Of a stretch of 64,000 bases of DNA, positions 1 through 8,347 are shown piece after piece (within the stretch, counting starts at the first letter, position 1; each line of letters starts with the position of its first letter). The position numbers and the translations under genes are program-made. The stretch is from NCBI RefSeq assembly GCF_006517275.1, contig NZ_CP041191.1, forward strand, positions 1 through 64,000, in the 5' to 3' direction. Source of the stretch: Labrenzia sp. PHM005 (GTDB taxonomy: Bacteria > Pseudomonadota > Alphaproteobacteria > Rhizobiales > Stappiaceae). Under the pieces are notes generated by a model, which did not search any database, was not told the DNA's origin, and saw nothing but the letters and a program-made list of their open reading frames with translations.

Positions 1-503
1 GCGAGATCTTTCAAACGGTTCAAGATGTCTTTCTTGATCAGAATTACATCTGTATGTTTCCCCTGCCCCTGTCTCCAAGTCCAGGACGCATTATCAGCTG
101 AAAACGGTGTCTTCGTTGAAAGTTCAAGCGCAATGATCTGCTCCAACTCATAAGCAGGCACTATCGGATAGTCAGAGGTCCTGACAAGACAAAGTGACAG
201 TGGAATTGAAATTGAAATTCCGCGGTCCGATCTGTTGGATTTGGTTAACTTCTCAGAGTTTTCTTTCCAAGATTTTATCTCAGAATCAAAGACCCATTTT
301 TCAGATGCCGGACAAAGGTTCTCTGGATCGAAAATGGCATGAACGTCTTCCGTGCGACGAACACGGAGTCGCGCTGCTAGCTCGAAGCAACCGTTTTTCA
401 GTTCTGTCACCCACCATTGCCATGCCGCTTTTAGCTCTCTCATGACATAGGAATTTCGGACTGTACCGCTGTATTTCAGCATATCAATTTCTACTAGAAA
501 CAT
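1..503 (-). CDS. gspL: GspL-like T2SS inner-membrane platform protein, 5' part only (runs off window)
   Basis: Reading the minus strand from 503 gives an open frame to the window edge (about 167 codons). It starts MFLVEIDML and continues through an aromatic stretch (AWQWWVTELKNG) into residues such as YELEQIIALELSTKTPFSAD. That pattern (LxxxxxFExDrxTPF) is typical of GspL/PilM-like cytoplasmic domains of the Xanthomonas XpsL type. GspL couples the GspE ATPase to the inner-membrane platform. Possible starts are ATG at 503, 482 or 443; 503 is the longest and no clear ribosome site separates them. It diverges from gspE across about 50 bp, so a shared promoter region is likely. The transmembrane and C-terminal parts, and any gspM/gspN, would lie left of the window. 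Confidence 0.72.
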   Translation of the reverse strand, partial: MFLVEIDMLKYSGTVRNSYVMRELKAAWQWWVTELKNGCFELAARLRVRRTEDVHAIFDPENLCPASEKWVFDSEIKSWKENSEKLTKSNRSDRGISISIPLSLCLVRTSDYPIVPAYELEQIIALELSTKTPFSADNASWTWRQGQGKHTDVILIKKDILNRLKDL

Positions 504-552
504 TGTATATTTTTACAATATATGATGGCACGTCAGTTCACGAGATTATCTT

Positions 553-2250
553 TTGCAATTTCCCGAATTTTCCTTCCCCAAATCTCCGGAAGCCATGCGA
601 ACAGCATTGCTTGAATTGCGGTACTTGGATGAAAACTCCGTTCAGAGAGCCTGGCTTGCTCATGAAAGAACCGGCACATCTTTGCCGACAACATTGACGG
701 AATTGGGTCTTTTAACTCAGGATAAGTTGCTCGAGTTCTGGTCCGAGTGGTTGCAGTTGGAGAAACTGGAAGAGCCGTCTGACTTCGAAGAAGACCTCAT
801 CCCGCTCTTAACACCAAATTTCCTGCGAAATACCCGGATTGTTCCAATTGGGTATTTAGGTAAAACCCTGCGCGTCGCGACAGCAGACCCTCTTGATTAC
901 AAGCCACTGCAAACTGTTAGCTACATCCTTGAAAGCGACGTTGTTCCTGTCTGCGCGTCTCCACGCCAAATAGATGCTTTGCTTTCCGCCGCCTTCGAAA
1001 ACCTGATTGATGAGGAATCCGCGCCGTCGCATCTGGTGGCGGCTTCCCATCATTTTTCTGATGTTGCCCAACTCACTGCCCTGGCCAATGAAGGCCCTGT
1101 TGTCCAGCAAGTGAACGCCATTTTTAACCAGGCCTATGAAGAACGGGTTTCAGATATCCACCTGGAACCGCAAGGCGACGGTTTGACAGTCCGTTTCCGG
1201 GTCGATGGGCAACTGAAAGACACCCAATACTTTGGTCCGCCGATGCGCACGGCCGTCATTTCCCGCCTGAAAATTTTGGGCGGAATGGACATCACAGAAC
1301 AGAGGCTTCCGCAAGACGGCCGGTCTTCCGTTGTGACCGGCGGCAAGAAGATCGATCTGAGGCTCTCAACCCTGCCGACGGTTGATGGAGAAAGCGTGGT
1401 GATCCGCCTTTTGGTGCAAGATACGAGTGCGCTGACTTGGGATGCGCTCGGCTTTGCCCCGCATATTCAGGCGCAATTGGATGAGATCATCCGCCGTCCG
1501 GTGGGCTTGTTTCTTGTTACCGGGCCCACCGGCAGCGGAAAGACGACAACCCTTTACACCGCTCTCGGAAAACTCGACAGGAAGCACAACAAGATCATTT
1601 CCGTTGAAGATCCCGTTGAATACCGTATCCGCGGCATCATGCAGGTCCAAGTTCATCAGGAATTAGGCCTCGATTTTGCCAGCGTTTTACGGACCGCGAT
1701 GCGGCATAACCCAAATACAATCATGGTCGGCGAAATCCGGGATGCTGAAACTGCTCAAATGGCAATGCGCGCATCCATGACTGGTCACCAGGTGTTTTCA
1801 ACGCTTCACACCGATGGTGCGGTGTCTTCTATAAACCGCCTATCTGATATGGGTGTGCCACGTTACCTGCTTGGGGCTCATATCAACGCAATCATGTCCC
1901 AACGGCTGGTTCGTGTGCTTTGCCCTCATTGTAAACAAAAGGCAAATGACCTTTTCGAACCATCTACGGAACACTCGTGGGATGAAAGTCGAACTGGTAT
2001 CAACCATTTTGTCGCCAAGGGCTGCAGCGCATGCAACTCCACTGGGTACAACGGCAGGACCCTCGTCAGCGAACTTCTGGTGCTTTCCAGAAATATCCGC
2101 CAGCTGATTTCCAACGGCAGCAGCTGGCATGAAATACGTGAAGCAGTCCGAGCCGAAGGTTTTAGAACACAATTCGAACATGGCCTGGCTCTGGTGAAAG
2201 ATGGGATTACGTCCGTCGAAGAGCTGCTCGGCAACGTCGAAGCCTCCTGA
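553..2250 (+). CDS. gspE: T2SS assembly ATPase GspE
   Basis: A 565-aa hexameric ATPase that powers pseudopilus assembly from the cytoplasmic face of the inner membrane. It has an N-terminal GspE/MshE-type domain (about 1-130), then the secretion ATPase core: Walker A GPTGSGKTTT near residue 324, a Walker B/His-box region (MVGEIRDAETA near 390, then FSTLHTD), and a CPHC...CSAC zinc motif near 457-490, as in classical GspE. Length is normal for the family. The start is uncertain: TTG at 553 gives the full frame, and ATG at 595 is an alternative that loses 14 residues. It is the first gene of a plus-strand run gspE-F-I-J. Confidence 0.96.
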   Translation: MQFPEFSFPKSPEAMRTALLELRYLDENSVQRAWLAHERTGTSLPTTLTELGLLTQDKLLEFWSEWLQLEKLEEPSDFEEDLIPLLTPNFLRNTRIVPIGYLGKTLRVATADPLDYKPLQTVSYILESDVVPVCASPRQIDALLSAAFENLIDEESAPSHLVAASHHFSDVAQLTALANEGPVVQQVNAIFNQAYEERVSDIHLEPQGDGLTVRFRVDGQLKDTQYFGPPMRTAVISRLKILGGMDITEQRLPQDGRSSVVTGGKKIDLRLSTLPTVDGESVVIRLLVQDTSALTWDALGFAPHIQAQLDEIIRRPVGLFLVTGPTGSGKTTTLYTALGKLDRKHNKIISVEDPVEYRIRGIMQVQVHQELGLDFASVLRTAMRHNPNTIMVGEIRDAETAQMAMRASMTGHQVFSTLHTDGAVSSINRLSDMGVPRYLLGAHINAIMSQRLVRVLCPHCKQKANDLFEPSTEHSWDESRTGINHFVAKGCSACNSTGYNGRTLVSELLVLSRNIRQLISNGSSWHEIREAVRAEGFRTQFEHGLALVKDGITSVEELLGNVEAS

Positions 2251-2269
2251 CTTTTTGAGTGTCAATTGC

Positions 2270-3487
2270 ATGCAACACTTCCGGTACTCAGCATTCACAT
2301 CAAAAGGCCAGAGACAATCTGGTGTTCTTGAGGCCTTGAGTAAGGATAACGCTTACGCCGCGCTCCAGGGAATGGGGCTTACACCCATTGACTTGACTGA
2401 GGATCATGCTGCTTCTGCAGCAACCAATGCGCCCACCGCTTATCGCGGTAAGTCCGCGAACGGCCAACTTGTGCTTAGAACCATGCGAATGCTGGCGATC
2501 CTAATCACGCGGAAGGTTGCCATCCCCGACGCCTTGTCTGTCGCTGCCGAAGCGGAGCCAACCAGGTTCGGCAAAAAGACACTTCTGGACATCGGGAAAA
2601 AGGTGGCAGAAGGCCAGAGCATGTCTTCAGCCATGTCGAAGACAAAAGACTTCGCGTCCTCTTATCTCATCAGCATGATTACTGCGGGTGAAAGCACGGC
2701 AACGCTCGGCGCTGTCTTAGAGCGCCTAGCCAGCCAGATGGAAAAGGATCTGGAGCTCAGCCGGAAAATCAATAGCGCGCTTGCTTATCCAGCAATTCTG
2801 ACAGTTGCAAGCTTCTGTCTGCTTGCGTTCATATCCCTCTATATGGTTCCCGCTTTGATGCCGCTGCTGGAGCAAAACAAGGCGGGCATCCCCCCACTTA
2901 TCGACTTCATGCATACAGCTGCAAACTCAATCACAGAAAACGCCATAGCAGTCCTTGCAGGATTGCTTTTAACACTCGCCGCAATCGTTGCGATCCGCCA
3001 GCAACCGGCAGCAAAACAGCTTTTTCATGAAGTCATATTCCGGATGCCGCTTCTTGGAAAAATGCTCGCCAGTTCGGAAACAATCCGGCTTTGCTCCAGT
3101 CTCGGCTTGATGCTTTCCAACCATGTCGATCTCGTAAGAGCGTTGTCGATCTCCAAAGAAACGGCCCGCACCGCCTATTTTGCAAAAGCAATTGAGGCGG
3201 CTGCGCCTGCGCTCAAAGAAGGGCAAACGCTGAACGAGGCTTTCGCGGAATTCGACCGATTTCCAAGCACCTTCAAAGCGCTTGCCCGCGCCGGTAGTGA
3301 AACCCGGGCTTTGCCGGAGGCCCTCTCCCAAATTGCGGATATTCAAAGGGCAATTCTGGAAAAACAAATCGAGACAGCAGTGAAGATATTACCACCGGTA
3401 CTGACGCTGCTGATCGGTGGCTTCACCGGTCTCTTCGTTCTGGTGATCGTCGACACCATCATGGGGCTGAACGATGCCATTTATTAG
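2270..3487 (+). CDS. gspF: T2SS inner-membrane platform protein GspF
   Basis: A 405-aa GspF/PilC-type protein. It shows two GspF domains and three hydrophobic spans (ILTVASFCLLAFISLYMVPA near residue 180, AVLAGLLLTLAAIVAI near 225, and LLIGGFTGLFVLVIVDTI at the C-terminus). The family motif around SAGESTATL-type residues (ITAGESTATLGAVLERLA) is present. GspF forms the membrane core that GspE rotates or pushes during pseudopilus growth. ATG at 2270 is preferred because the frame upstream is inside gspE. It lies 19 bp after gspE and overlaps the next gene by 14 bp, so it is translationally linked within the operon. Confidence 0.95.
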   Translation: MQHFRYSAFTSKGQRQSGVLEALSKDNAYAALQGMGLTPIDLTEDHAASAATNAPTAYRGKSANGQLVLRTMRMLAILITRKVAIPDALSVAAEAEPTRFGKKTLLDIGKKVAEGQSMSSAMSKTKDFASSYLISMITAGESTATLGAVLERLASQMEKDLELSRKINSALAYPAILTVASFCLLAFISLYMVPALMPLLEQNKAGIPPLIDFMHTAANSITENAIAVLAGLLLTLAAIVAIRQQPAAKQLFHEVIFRMPLLGKMLASSETIRLCSSLGLMLSNHVDLVRALSISKETARTAYFAKAIEAAAPALKEGQTLNEAFAEFDRFPSTFKALARAGSETRALPEALSQIADIQRAILEKQIETAVKILPPVLTLLIGGFTGLFVLVIVDTIMGLNDAIY

Positions 3488-3866
3488 AGGGGGGAAAGGT
3501 GGATTCACACTCCTTGAAACCCTGATCGCCTTTGCGATTTTCGGAATGTTTTTTATCGCGGTTCACAAGAGTTTCAGAACCGCCTTAAGCGGCAGTACGG
3601 AGGCAGTTTGGTCCGATGCTGCAGGTCAAGCTATCCGCTCAGAACTTGCCCGCATCCAAGCCGGTGCCGCTGAAAAAACTGTCTACCGCACGGCCTATTC
3701 CGACACGCTCCAGATCGATGTCACCATCACATCCACGCCCTCGATTGACCGCAATCTTCCGATCGATACCAAATCGCTTCGACAGGTAACACTTGTTGCC
3801 ATCGACAGTCAGGACAACACCAGATCTGAAATGTCCGTATTGGTCAGAGTGGATGACCGGCGATGA
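3474..3866 (+). CDS. gspI: T2SS minor pseudopilin, GspI-like
   Basis: A 130-aa protein with a short leader and a type IV prepilin cleavage/methylation motif, GGFTLLETLIAFAIFG, followed by one hydrophobic helix. Glycine at -1 and glutamate at +5 are present, so it should be processed by the prepilin peptidase encoded at 4908-5450. Size and position before gspJ fit GspI, one of the minor pseudopilins at the tip of the pseudopilus. GspH is the alternative; no other gspH is seen nearby. It overlaps both neighbours (14 bp with gspF, 4 bp with gspJ). Confidence 0.78.
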   Translation: MPFIRGGKGGFTLLETLIAFAIFGMFFIAVHKSFRTALSGSTEAVWSDAAGQAIRSELARIQAGAAEKTVYRTAYSDTLQIDVTITSTPSIDRNLPIDTKSLRQVTLVAIDSQDNTRSEMSVLVRVDDRR

Positions 3867-4411
3867 GTACTCCGATCTCCCCAAAAGCCGGCTTCACCTT
3901 GACTGAGCTTCTTGTGTCGCTGGCCATCTTCGGCCTCGTCTCTTTAGCTGCCACATCAGTCCTCTCCCTTGGAAAACAAATCTGGAGCAAGGCTAAAACG
4001 GTCCCGGAGCACGCACTCTTTGACGCGGAAATCGCGGCGCTTCGAAAAGTGGTTGCTGGCAAAGTCACAAGCCCAACGGCAAAAGGCGGCGGCTTCAGCG
4101 GCACACAAAACGGCCTCGCCTTTCAAGGTCTGGCCCGGCTTGACGATGGATCATACGAAATCAGTTCCATCACTGTTGAATTCTCGCATGCAGAAACCAT
4201 CATTGCTGCAAACGGTCAAAACAGCGCAAAAACCACCCGGCTCCGGCATATCAGAGTGGGCGATGTTGCTTTTTATGGACGAAAGACAGGTGCAAACAGC
4301 GACGATTGGGCAAAGGGCTGGGTCGCAACGGATCCTGCCCCGAAGCTGATCGGGATCAACGTTGAAACAAATAAGGGTGCGGCGCTGGTCACTTTCGGCC
4401 TGCCACGTTAG
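3863..4411 (+). CDS. gspJ: T2SS minor pseudopilin GspJ
   Basis: A 182-aa protein starting with a short leader and the prepilin motif AGFTLTELLVSLAIFGLVS. In GspJ the cleavage glycine precedes FTL, and the conserved acidic +5 residue is present. The rest is a soluble beta-rich domain of GspJ size. It probably sits with GspI and GspK at the pseudopilus tip. The ATG overlaps the gspI stop (ATGA). It is the last gene of the plus-strand run and converges with gspG; only about 33 bp separate the stops, and I see no clear hairpin terminator there. Confidence 0.85.
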   Translation: MSTPISPKAGFTLTELLVSLAIFGLVSLAATSVLSLGKQIWSKAKTVPEHALFDAEIAALRKVVAGKVTSPTAKGGGFSGTQNGLAFQGLARLDDGSYEISSITVEFSHAETIIAANGQNSAKTTRLRHIRVGDVAFYGRKTGANSDDWAKGWVATDPAPKLIGINVETNKGAALVTFGLPR

Positions 4412-4444
4412 GCCGCGCCCTCCCCTCAAATACTCCGCCCGGCA

Positions 4445-4894
4445 CTAAGACGCTGGAATGTCGCGATCTTCGCCCGTTCCGCCTTCTGTGCCATCCCGGC
4501 CCAGAGAATAGATGTCAAAGTCACCCGTTTGACCCGGCGACCGGTAAAGGTACCACCGGTCCCACGGGTCCTTGAGCGATGCTTCGGTTTCCAGATACGG
4601 GCCGTTCCAGTATTTTTCCGTTGGCGGCGACGTCACCAACGCTTGAAGACCATCGGCTTCACTCGGATACCGGCCGATATCCAGGTAATAAAGCTCCAGA
4701 GCCGTTTCCAGCTCCTGGATTTGCAACTCGGCGGTTTTGACCTTGGACCGGCTGAGAAAGGAGATGGCTTTTGGTCCGGCAATTCCGGCAATCAGCGCCA
4801 GTATGGCCAGCGCGACCAGCATCTCGATGAGACTGAAACCTGCCTTCGAACGCCGCGCCTTATGCCTGCGCGGCTTACCAATTCCTGCCATCAC
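4445..4894 (-). CDS. gspG: T2SS major pseudopilin GspG
   Basis: A 149-aa major pseudopilin. The prepilin motif AGFSLIEMLVALAILALIAG is followed by the hallmark GspG C-terminal region: a YPSEADGLQALV segment, WNGPYL, KDPWDRWYLYRSPG, and a calcium-loop stretch ending SLGRDGTEGG. It polymerises into the periplasmic pseudopilus that pushes substrates through the secretin. It is encoded on the opposite strand from gspE-F-I-J, 13 bp downstream of the prepilin peptidase gene, so the two form a minus-strand pair. This split orientation is unusual, because gspG normally sits inside the main gsp operon. Confidence 0.97.
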   Translation of the reverse strand: MMAGIGKPRRHKARRSKAGFSLIEMLVALAILALIAGIAGPKAISFLSRSKVKTAELQIQELETALELYYLDIGRYPSEADGLQALVTSPPTEKYWNGPYLETEASLKDPWDRWYLYRSPGQTGDFDIYSLGRDGTEGGTGEDRDIPAS

Positions 4895-4907
4895 GGTATC
4901 CCGGTTG

Positions 4908-5450
4908 TTAAAACGTCAAAGAGGTTTGGGTTGTCCAGAACCAGACGATCCAGAGCGAAAAAGCCAGGTGCGGACCGAAGGGAATTTTTTCCCGCGCCGC
5001 CGCTTCACCAACCCTCCGCATATTGGTAATACTTACAATAATTCCGGAGCAGGCTGCCAGCAGAATCATCAATGAAATATTGGAAATCCCGATCCAGACT
5101 GTGGACGAAGCGATCAGTTTGACGTCGCCGAAGCCGAGACCTTCCTGTCCCCGCAAAAAGTGAAAGGCCCGGCCAAACAGAAAAAGCACAACAAGGACCG
5201 CCATTGCTCCGCCAAGCCGCCAGTACAGCGCATCGGGCATCTGGATCAAAACCCAAAGAGCACCGGCCGGAAAGAGACCAATGCTCACGGTATCGGGGAT
5301 TTCCATCCGCTTCAGATCGACAGAGGACGCCCAGCTGAGACTGAAAAACAATCCGCAGGCAAAAACGGTCAAGACCGGCGGAAACATCATCACCGCGCCA
5401 ATCAAATGCGCCAAAGCCAGAGCAAAGAGAAAACGATAATAAATGGGCAT
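4908..5450 (-). CDS. gspO: Prepilin peptidase (A24 family, GspO/PilD-like, short form)
   Basis: A 180-aa polytopic membrane protein that cuts prepilin leaders. The two catalytic aspartates of the A24 family are visible: D45 in SSVDLKRMEIPD and D109 in LGFGDVKL (GxGD motif). About six hydrophobic segments surround them. It lacks the N-terminal cysteine-containing methyltransferase region of classical PilD/GspO, so it resembles the short CpaA/TadV-like form. ATG at 5450 is chosen because the frame upstream reads through the divergent gspK. The starts of this gene and gspK overlap by 8 bp head to head, which is odd. Expected substrates are the pseudopilins encoded next to it. Confidence 0.9.
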   Translation of the reverse strand: MPIYYRFLFALALAHLIGAVMMFPPVLTVFACGLFFSLSWASSVDLKRMEIPDTVSIGLFPAGALWVLIQMPDALYWRLGGAMAVLVVLFLFGRAFHFLRGQEGLGFGDVKLIASSTVWIGISNISLMILLAACSGIIVSITNMRRVGEAAAREKIPFGPHLAFSLWIVWFWTTQTSLTF

Positions 5451-6294
5451 CTCAGAGTTGGGACAGAGAAAGCAAAAAGCGGGGTATGTGTTGATGACGA
5501 CCCTTGGCGTCATCTTGTTGATCGCCAGTCTGGTCGTGGGCATGAACTCTCTTGTATCCGGCTCCTTGCGCAGAAGTACAGCCGTCCGGGATAATTTGCA
5601 GATCGATTTGGCTACAGACACCTCCATGGATCTTGCCAAGGCCATCTTATTGGGCAACCTCACCCTCTCCGCCACCGATGATCAGCGCATAGCCTTTGAC
5701 GGCACCTTGATCCGCTGCCAGCTTTTTGATGGCGCCCTCAGTGTTTTAAGCCTGCAGGATGTCGCGGGGCTGATTGATCTGCGTTTTGCAGCAGATGAAG
5801 TTTTGGGCAGTCTGATATCTGTCTTTTCCCCTCAAGACGGCGATCTCAAAACCGTCTCAAAGGTCAAACAACTGGCCGCGTCCGGCCGGTTCATAAGCGC
5901 TGGCGATGTCCTGATTGCCGCAGGGCTTGACCGAAAAACAGCCGATTGGCTCGCGGGGTTTACCACCATTCATGGGCGCGGGTCTCGTCTTGCCCGGGCG
6001 GTCACCCCTCCCGGACTTCAGGACGTCTTGAGCCGCAGCGGGCTGAACGAGGCCAATCTTTATGGTGCCGGACCAAGCAACGCCCTCTACCGGGTCGAGG
6101 TGTTCTTGAAAACCGCACGCGGGCGGGAGACTTACGGGATCTCCCTTTTCTCCCTTGATCCCAGCAAGACGCCCATCTTCCGCAAGATTTTTGAAAAACG
6201 TTTGCCGCATGCTGCAGGGCAAGGCAGCAAGGCCTTTGACGGCATGACAGGCGCCTCCAGCAGAGGTGTGTCTTGCAGATACTTGGGACGGTGA
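5443..6294 (+). CDS. gspK: T2SS minor pseudopilin GspK-like
   Basis: A 283-aa protein with a basic leader, a prepilin-like cleavage site (QKAGYVLMTTLGVILLIASL) and one hydrophobic helix, then a soluble domain with helix-hairpin-helix-like content (VAGLIDL, SGRFISAGDVLIAAGLDRKTADWL). This is how GspK proteins are built. GspK caps the pseudopilus with GspI and GspJ. The start at 5443 overlaps the divergent prepilin peptidase start; TTG at 5458 is an alternative that would leave a shorter leader. It ends 49 bp before the converging immunity array. Confidence 0.82.
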   Translation: MGISELGQRKQKAGYVLMTTLGVILLIASLVVGMNSLVSGSLRRSTAVRDNLQIDLATDTSMDLAKAILLGNLTLSATDDQRIAFDGTLIRCQLFDGALSVLSLQDVAGLIDLRFAADEVLGSLISVFSPQDGDLKTVSKVKQLAASGRFISAGDVLIAAGLDRKTADWLAGFTTIHGRGSRLARAVTPPGLQDVLSRSGLNEANLYGAGPSNALYRVEVFLKTARGRETYGISLFSLDPSKTPIFRKIFEKRLPHAAGQGSKAFDGMTGASSRGVSCRYLGR

Positions 6295-6342
6295 TGGTCT
6301 CGGCTGAGTCCTTATGGACCGCCAATTCAAAAAAATATCCGG

Positions 6343-6801
6343 CTAATTCAACTTCAGCTTGAGGGATTCGACCCATTTGTTCGGGCGGCCGTTAATTTCA
6401 TCAAGTATTCTGTCTTCCACATGCTCGGCGTCCCAGACAGCATTTCTTTCCAGTCCGAGACAGTCTTCCAGTGTTGCAGGGAATTCCTCGCCCTCCACAT
6501 AGATGGACAGTTTTCCGGAAAATTTATCTTGCTGAAAGAACCGGACCGTCTTTTGGAGCCCCGCCTCCAAGTCCACCCGGCCGATCACCCGCCAGCGGCC
6601 GGACGTAACGGCATTGTTCATAACCGCTAGGATGTATTTCACAGGCCGGGACAGAACAGTTTCGACATCGGCTTCCGATACAGAAACATGATTGTAAATC
6701 GCGATTAAAGGCTCAGCCAAAACGCGACCGTAGGTGTACTGACCATCACTCAGTGGTATGGAGACGATATCGCCGACTTTGCGTCTAACTCTTTTGGTCA
6801 A
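6343..6801 (-). CDS. Imm26-like immunity protein, copy 1
   Basis: A 152-aa protein starting with a basic tail and then KVGDIVSIPLSDGQYTYGRVL, the signature start of the Imm26 immunity family found next to polymorphic toxins. The start appears to be TTG at 6801: no in-frame ATG follows the upstream stop, and the second copy uses the same codon. It is the distal gene of the minus-strand immunity array and follows a DUF2750 gene. A diverged duplicate lies at 8348-8806. No cognate toxin is adjacent, so it may be an orphan immunity gene protecting against neighbours' toxins. Confidence 0.72.
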   Translation of the reverse strand: MTKRVRRKVGDIVSIPLSDGQYTYGRVLAEPLIAIYNHVSVSEADVETVLSRPVKYILAVMNNAVTSGRWRVIGRVDLEAGLQKTVRFFQQDKFSGKLSIYVEGEEFPATLEDCLGLERNAVWDAEHVEDRILDEINGRPNKWVESLKLKLN

Positions 6802-7220
6802 TTCCGCAGATCCAGTTAACCAGCCCTGTCGGCAGGAGAATTTCTCAGTTTACGAGTAGTTTTCAAGCTCAGTTTCTATATCCGCAATCAAGCCATCAAC
6901 GGTGGGTGTTACCCCTTTGTTTGATGGCGTATAGAACACTCCAGGAAGGACATTGTCAGCTTTAAGATTGGGCAACAATTGCTCCAATAAATCCTGAAGT
7001 GGAATAGATTCCGGTGTGTATCCTTTCCAATCCTTCACCGCGCAGAGCGCGGCAAATTCCTCCTCTGGCCAGAACGGGAACACCGGTTGACCATCCTCGG
7101 TCGCTGCAAGGGCCCAACCATCTCTGTACAGCGCCCACGCCTCTTCGCGATCGGCGATCACTTTAACAAAATGCCTGTAGCGCTCAGGTCCTGAAAGTTT
7201 CAGAAGGGCTTCTATTTTTT
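6343..7220. repeat. Tandem duplicated immunity block, copy 1 (Imm26 + DUF2750)
   Basis: About 880 bp containing an Imm26-like and a DUF2750 gene, repeated in direct orientation at 8348-9225. The intergenic piece between the genes (ending TCTCAGTTTACGAGTAG) is almost the same in both copies. The copies are separated by about 1.1 kb that holds two other immunity-like genes and a toxin remnant. Confidence 0.8.
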
Positions 7221-7236
7221 TCGATTTTTTACTCAT
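6850..7236 (-). CDS. DUF2750 family protein, intact copy 1
   Basis: A 128-aa soluble protein with the DUF2750 pattern: ERYRHFVKVIADREEAWALY, a central FPFWPEEEFAALCAV block, and a W-K-GYTPESI segment before a C-terminal helix. DUF2750 proteins often accompany polymorphic toxin immunity genes, but no biochemical role is established. The start is an ATG with a lysine-rich N-terminus (MSKKSKKIEALLKL). It sits 48 bp upstream of the Imm26 copy and is duplicated with it at 8855-9224, so the two genes appear to move as a pair. Confidence 0.78.
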   Translation of the reverse strand: MSKKSKKIEALLKLSGPERYRHFVKVIADREEAWALYRDGWALAATEDGQPVFPFWPEEEFAALCAVKDWKGYTPESIPLQDLLEQLLPNLKADNVLPGVFYTPSNKGVTPTVDGLIADIETELENYS

Positions 7237-7274
7237 CAGTTAAAACAGAACACGTTTTTGAAAGTGCAAAATCC

Positions 7275-7724
7275 TTAAGTTATTACCGTTCCAGAAACTG
7301 TTATGGGAAACTGTCTTTTTATTCTTTCCGGAACTTTCGGAAAATCAATTCTTTCATATAATTTACTCAACGTAGGCGGATGTATAGTTTCACCACTAGC
7401 TTCTTCAATTAAAATCATACAATACAAATTCAGATAGTCCTTCTTGTCACTCTTTTTTAGGCGATTTTCAATATCTACATTCGCTAATTGAAGAGTAATG
7501 ACAGCTTCTTTATTCATTCCTTTTTGGATAAGGCATTTAGCCTTCATAAGTTTCGCTTCAGCGTAAACCTTCTCCCATTTTATTTTTTCAATTATTTCTA
7601 ACGCTGCATCGTAATCACTTTCATTTATCTTTTTTTCTGCAATTACCAACATAGAAAGATTTCTAAATATTTTGGGAGCGTTTAAAAGTCTTTTGAACAT
7701 TGTTTGCAGAAAATCGCGGTTCAA
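7275..7724 (-). CDS. Hypothetical protein with TPR-like helical repeats
   Basis: A 149-aa protein not recognised as a known family. The middle shows tandem helix-turn-helix character (YDAALEIIEKIKWEKVYAEA, then LMKAKCLIQKGMNKEAVITL) like tetratricopeptide repeats. It is AT-richer than the T2SS genes. It overlaps the upstream gene by 4 bp (ATGA), so the two are co-translated. Its place in the immunity array, directly after an immunity-like gene that follows a toxin tail, suggests an accessory immunity role; that is inference only. Confidence 0.62.
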   Translation of the reverse strand: MNRDFLQTMFKRLLNAPKIFRNLSMLVIAEKKINESDYDAALEIIEKIKWEKVYAEAKLMKAKCLIQKGMNKEAVITLQLANVDIENRLKKSDKKDYLNLYCMILIEEASGETIHPPTLSKLYERIDFPKVPERIKRQFPITVSGTVIT

Positions 7725-8101
7725 ACACTTTGCCAGGCGCCAACATGCATTTTGCTTTTTCCCCCCAATTGAGCAGTAACGAACTTTATTTCTACATCCG
7801 ATCTTTCAAATCTACTCATCATTGATTCCAAAAAACCGGTCAAAATGGCCTCAACAAATTTCTCGTTTTTAGAACCTACAGCTTCTTCAACCAATCTGAA
7901 AATCTCCCGAGTTTGACTACTATCAAAACCATTGTACTCGTCAGCAACACCTCGGCCGAGAGCCGCAAATTCCATGGTTAATGGCGTACTATCTGGGAGC
8001 CAATATTCTCGTTCTCGCTTCAAATGTGCTTCTAAATTCGGCGCCTCCGCAAAGAGAGCTTTTGTAAATCTCTGACTAAGCTCATTTGTGTTTTCCATCA
8101 T
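7721..8101 (-). CDS. Putative immunity protein following an orphan toxin tail
   Basis: A 126-aa acidic soluble protein. Its pattern (early LxMEFAALGRGVADEY, then FRLVEEAVGSKNEKFVEAILTGFLESM, and a C-terminal LGGKSKMHVGAW) resembles small helical immunity-type proteins of the DUF7674 kind, at low certainty. The ATG (8101) overlaps the stop codon of an upstream open fragment that looks like the C-terminus of a toxin. That is the usual toxin-immunity junction, so this gene was probably the immunity partner of a lost toxin. Confidence 0.62.
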   Translation of the reverse strand: MMENTNELSQRFTKALFAEAPNLEAHLKREREYWLPDSTPLTMEFAALGRGVADEYNGFDSSQTREIFRLVEEAVGSKNEKFVEAILTGFLESMMSRFERSDVEIKFVTAQLGGKSKMHVGAWQSV

Positions 8102-8220
8102 TGACCTCTCAGGGCACTCTTCAGATCGCTGATAATGTTTTCGGCAACCGCAATGTCACCGGGACGCGCATTGGAATTTTTCGCCGCCCACTTTTCGAAC
8201 GCATTCACTAAATCAAATGT
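8098..8220 (-). pseudogene. Orphan C-terminal tail of a displaced polymorphic toxin
   Basis: On the minus strand, 40 codons from 8220 to a TGA at 8098-8100 are open and protein-like: TFDLVNAFEKWAAKNSNA, then RPGDIAVAENIISDLKSALR. An in-frame TAA at 8221-8223 cuts it off upstream. The stop overlaps the ATG of the next gene (ATGA), as expected where a toxin C-terminus meets its immunity gene. I read it as the remnant left when toxin tips were swapped. GTG at 8208-8206 could in principle start a 36-aa peptide. Confidence 0.5.
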
Positions 8221-8347
8221 TTATTTGAGAATGCAGAGCACCGCCAAATAGTCGACTAGTCGTTCGTAAAAAAGGTACGTCTTTTCAACTACTGAAATCA
8301 GCGTTTCTCGCACCAAAACTGTTCATCTTACATCCAGATGAACTCCG

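Noticed and set aside
194..445. An 83-aa plus-strand frame at the left edge
   Set aside because: The opposite strand encodes the GspL-like protein over the same bases with family motifs; the plus frame is its shadow.
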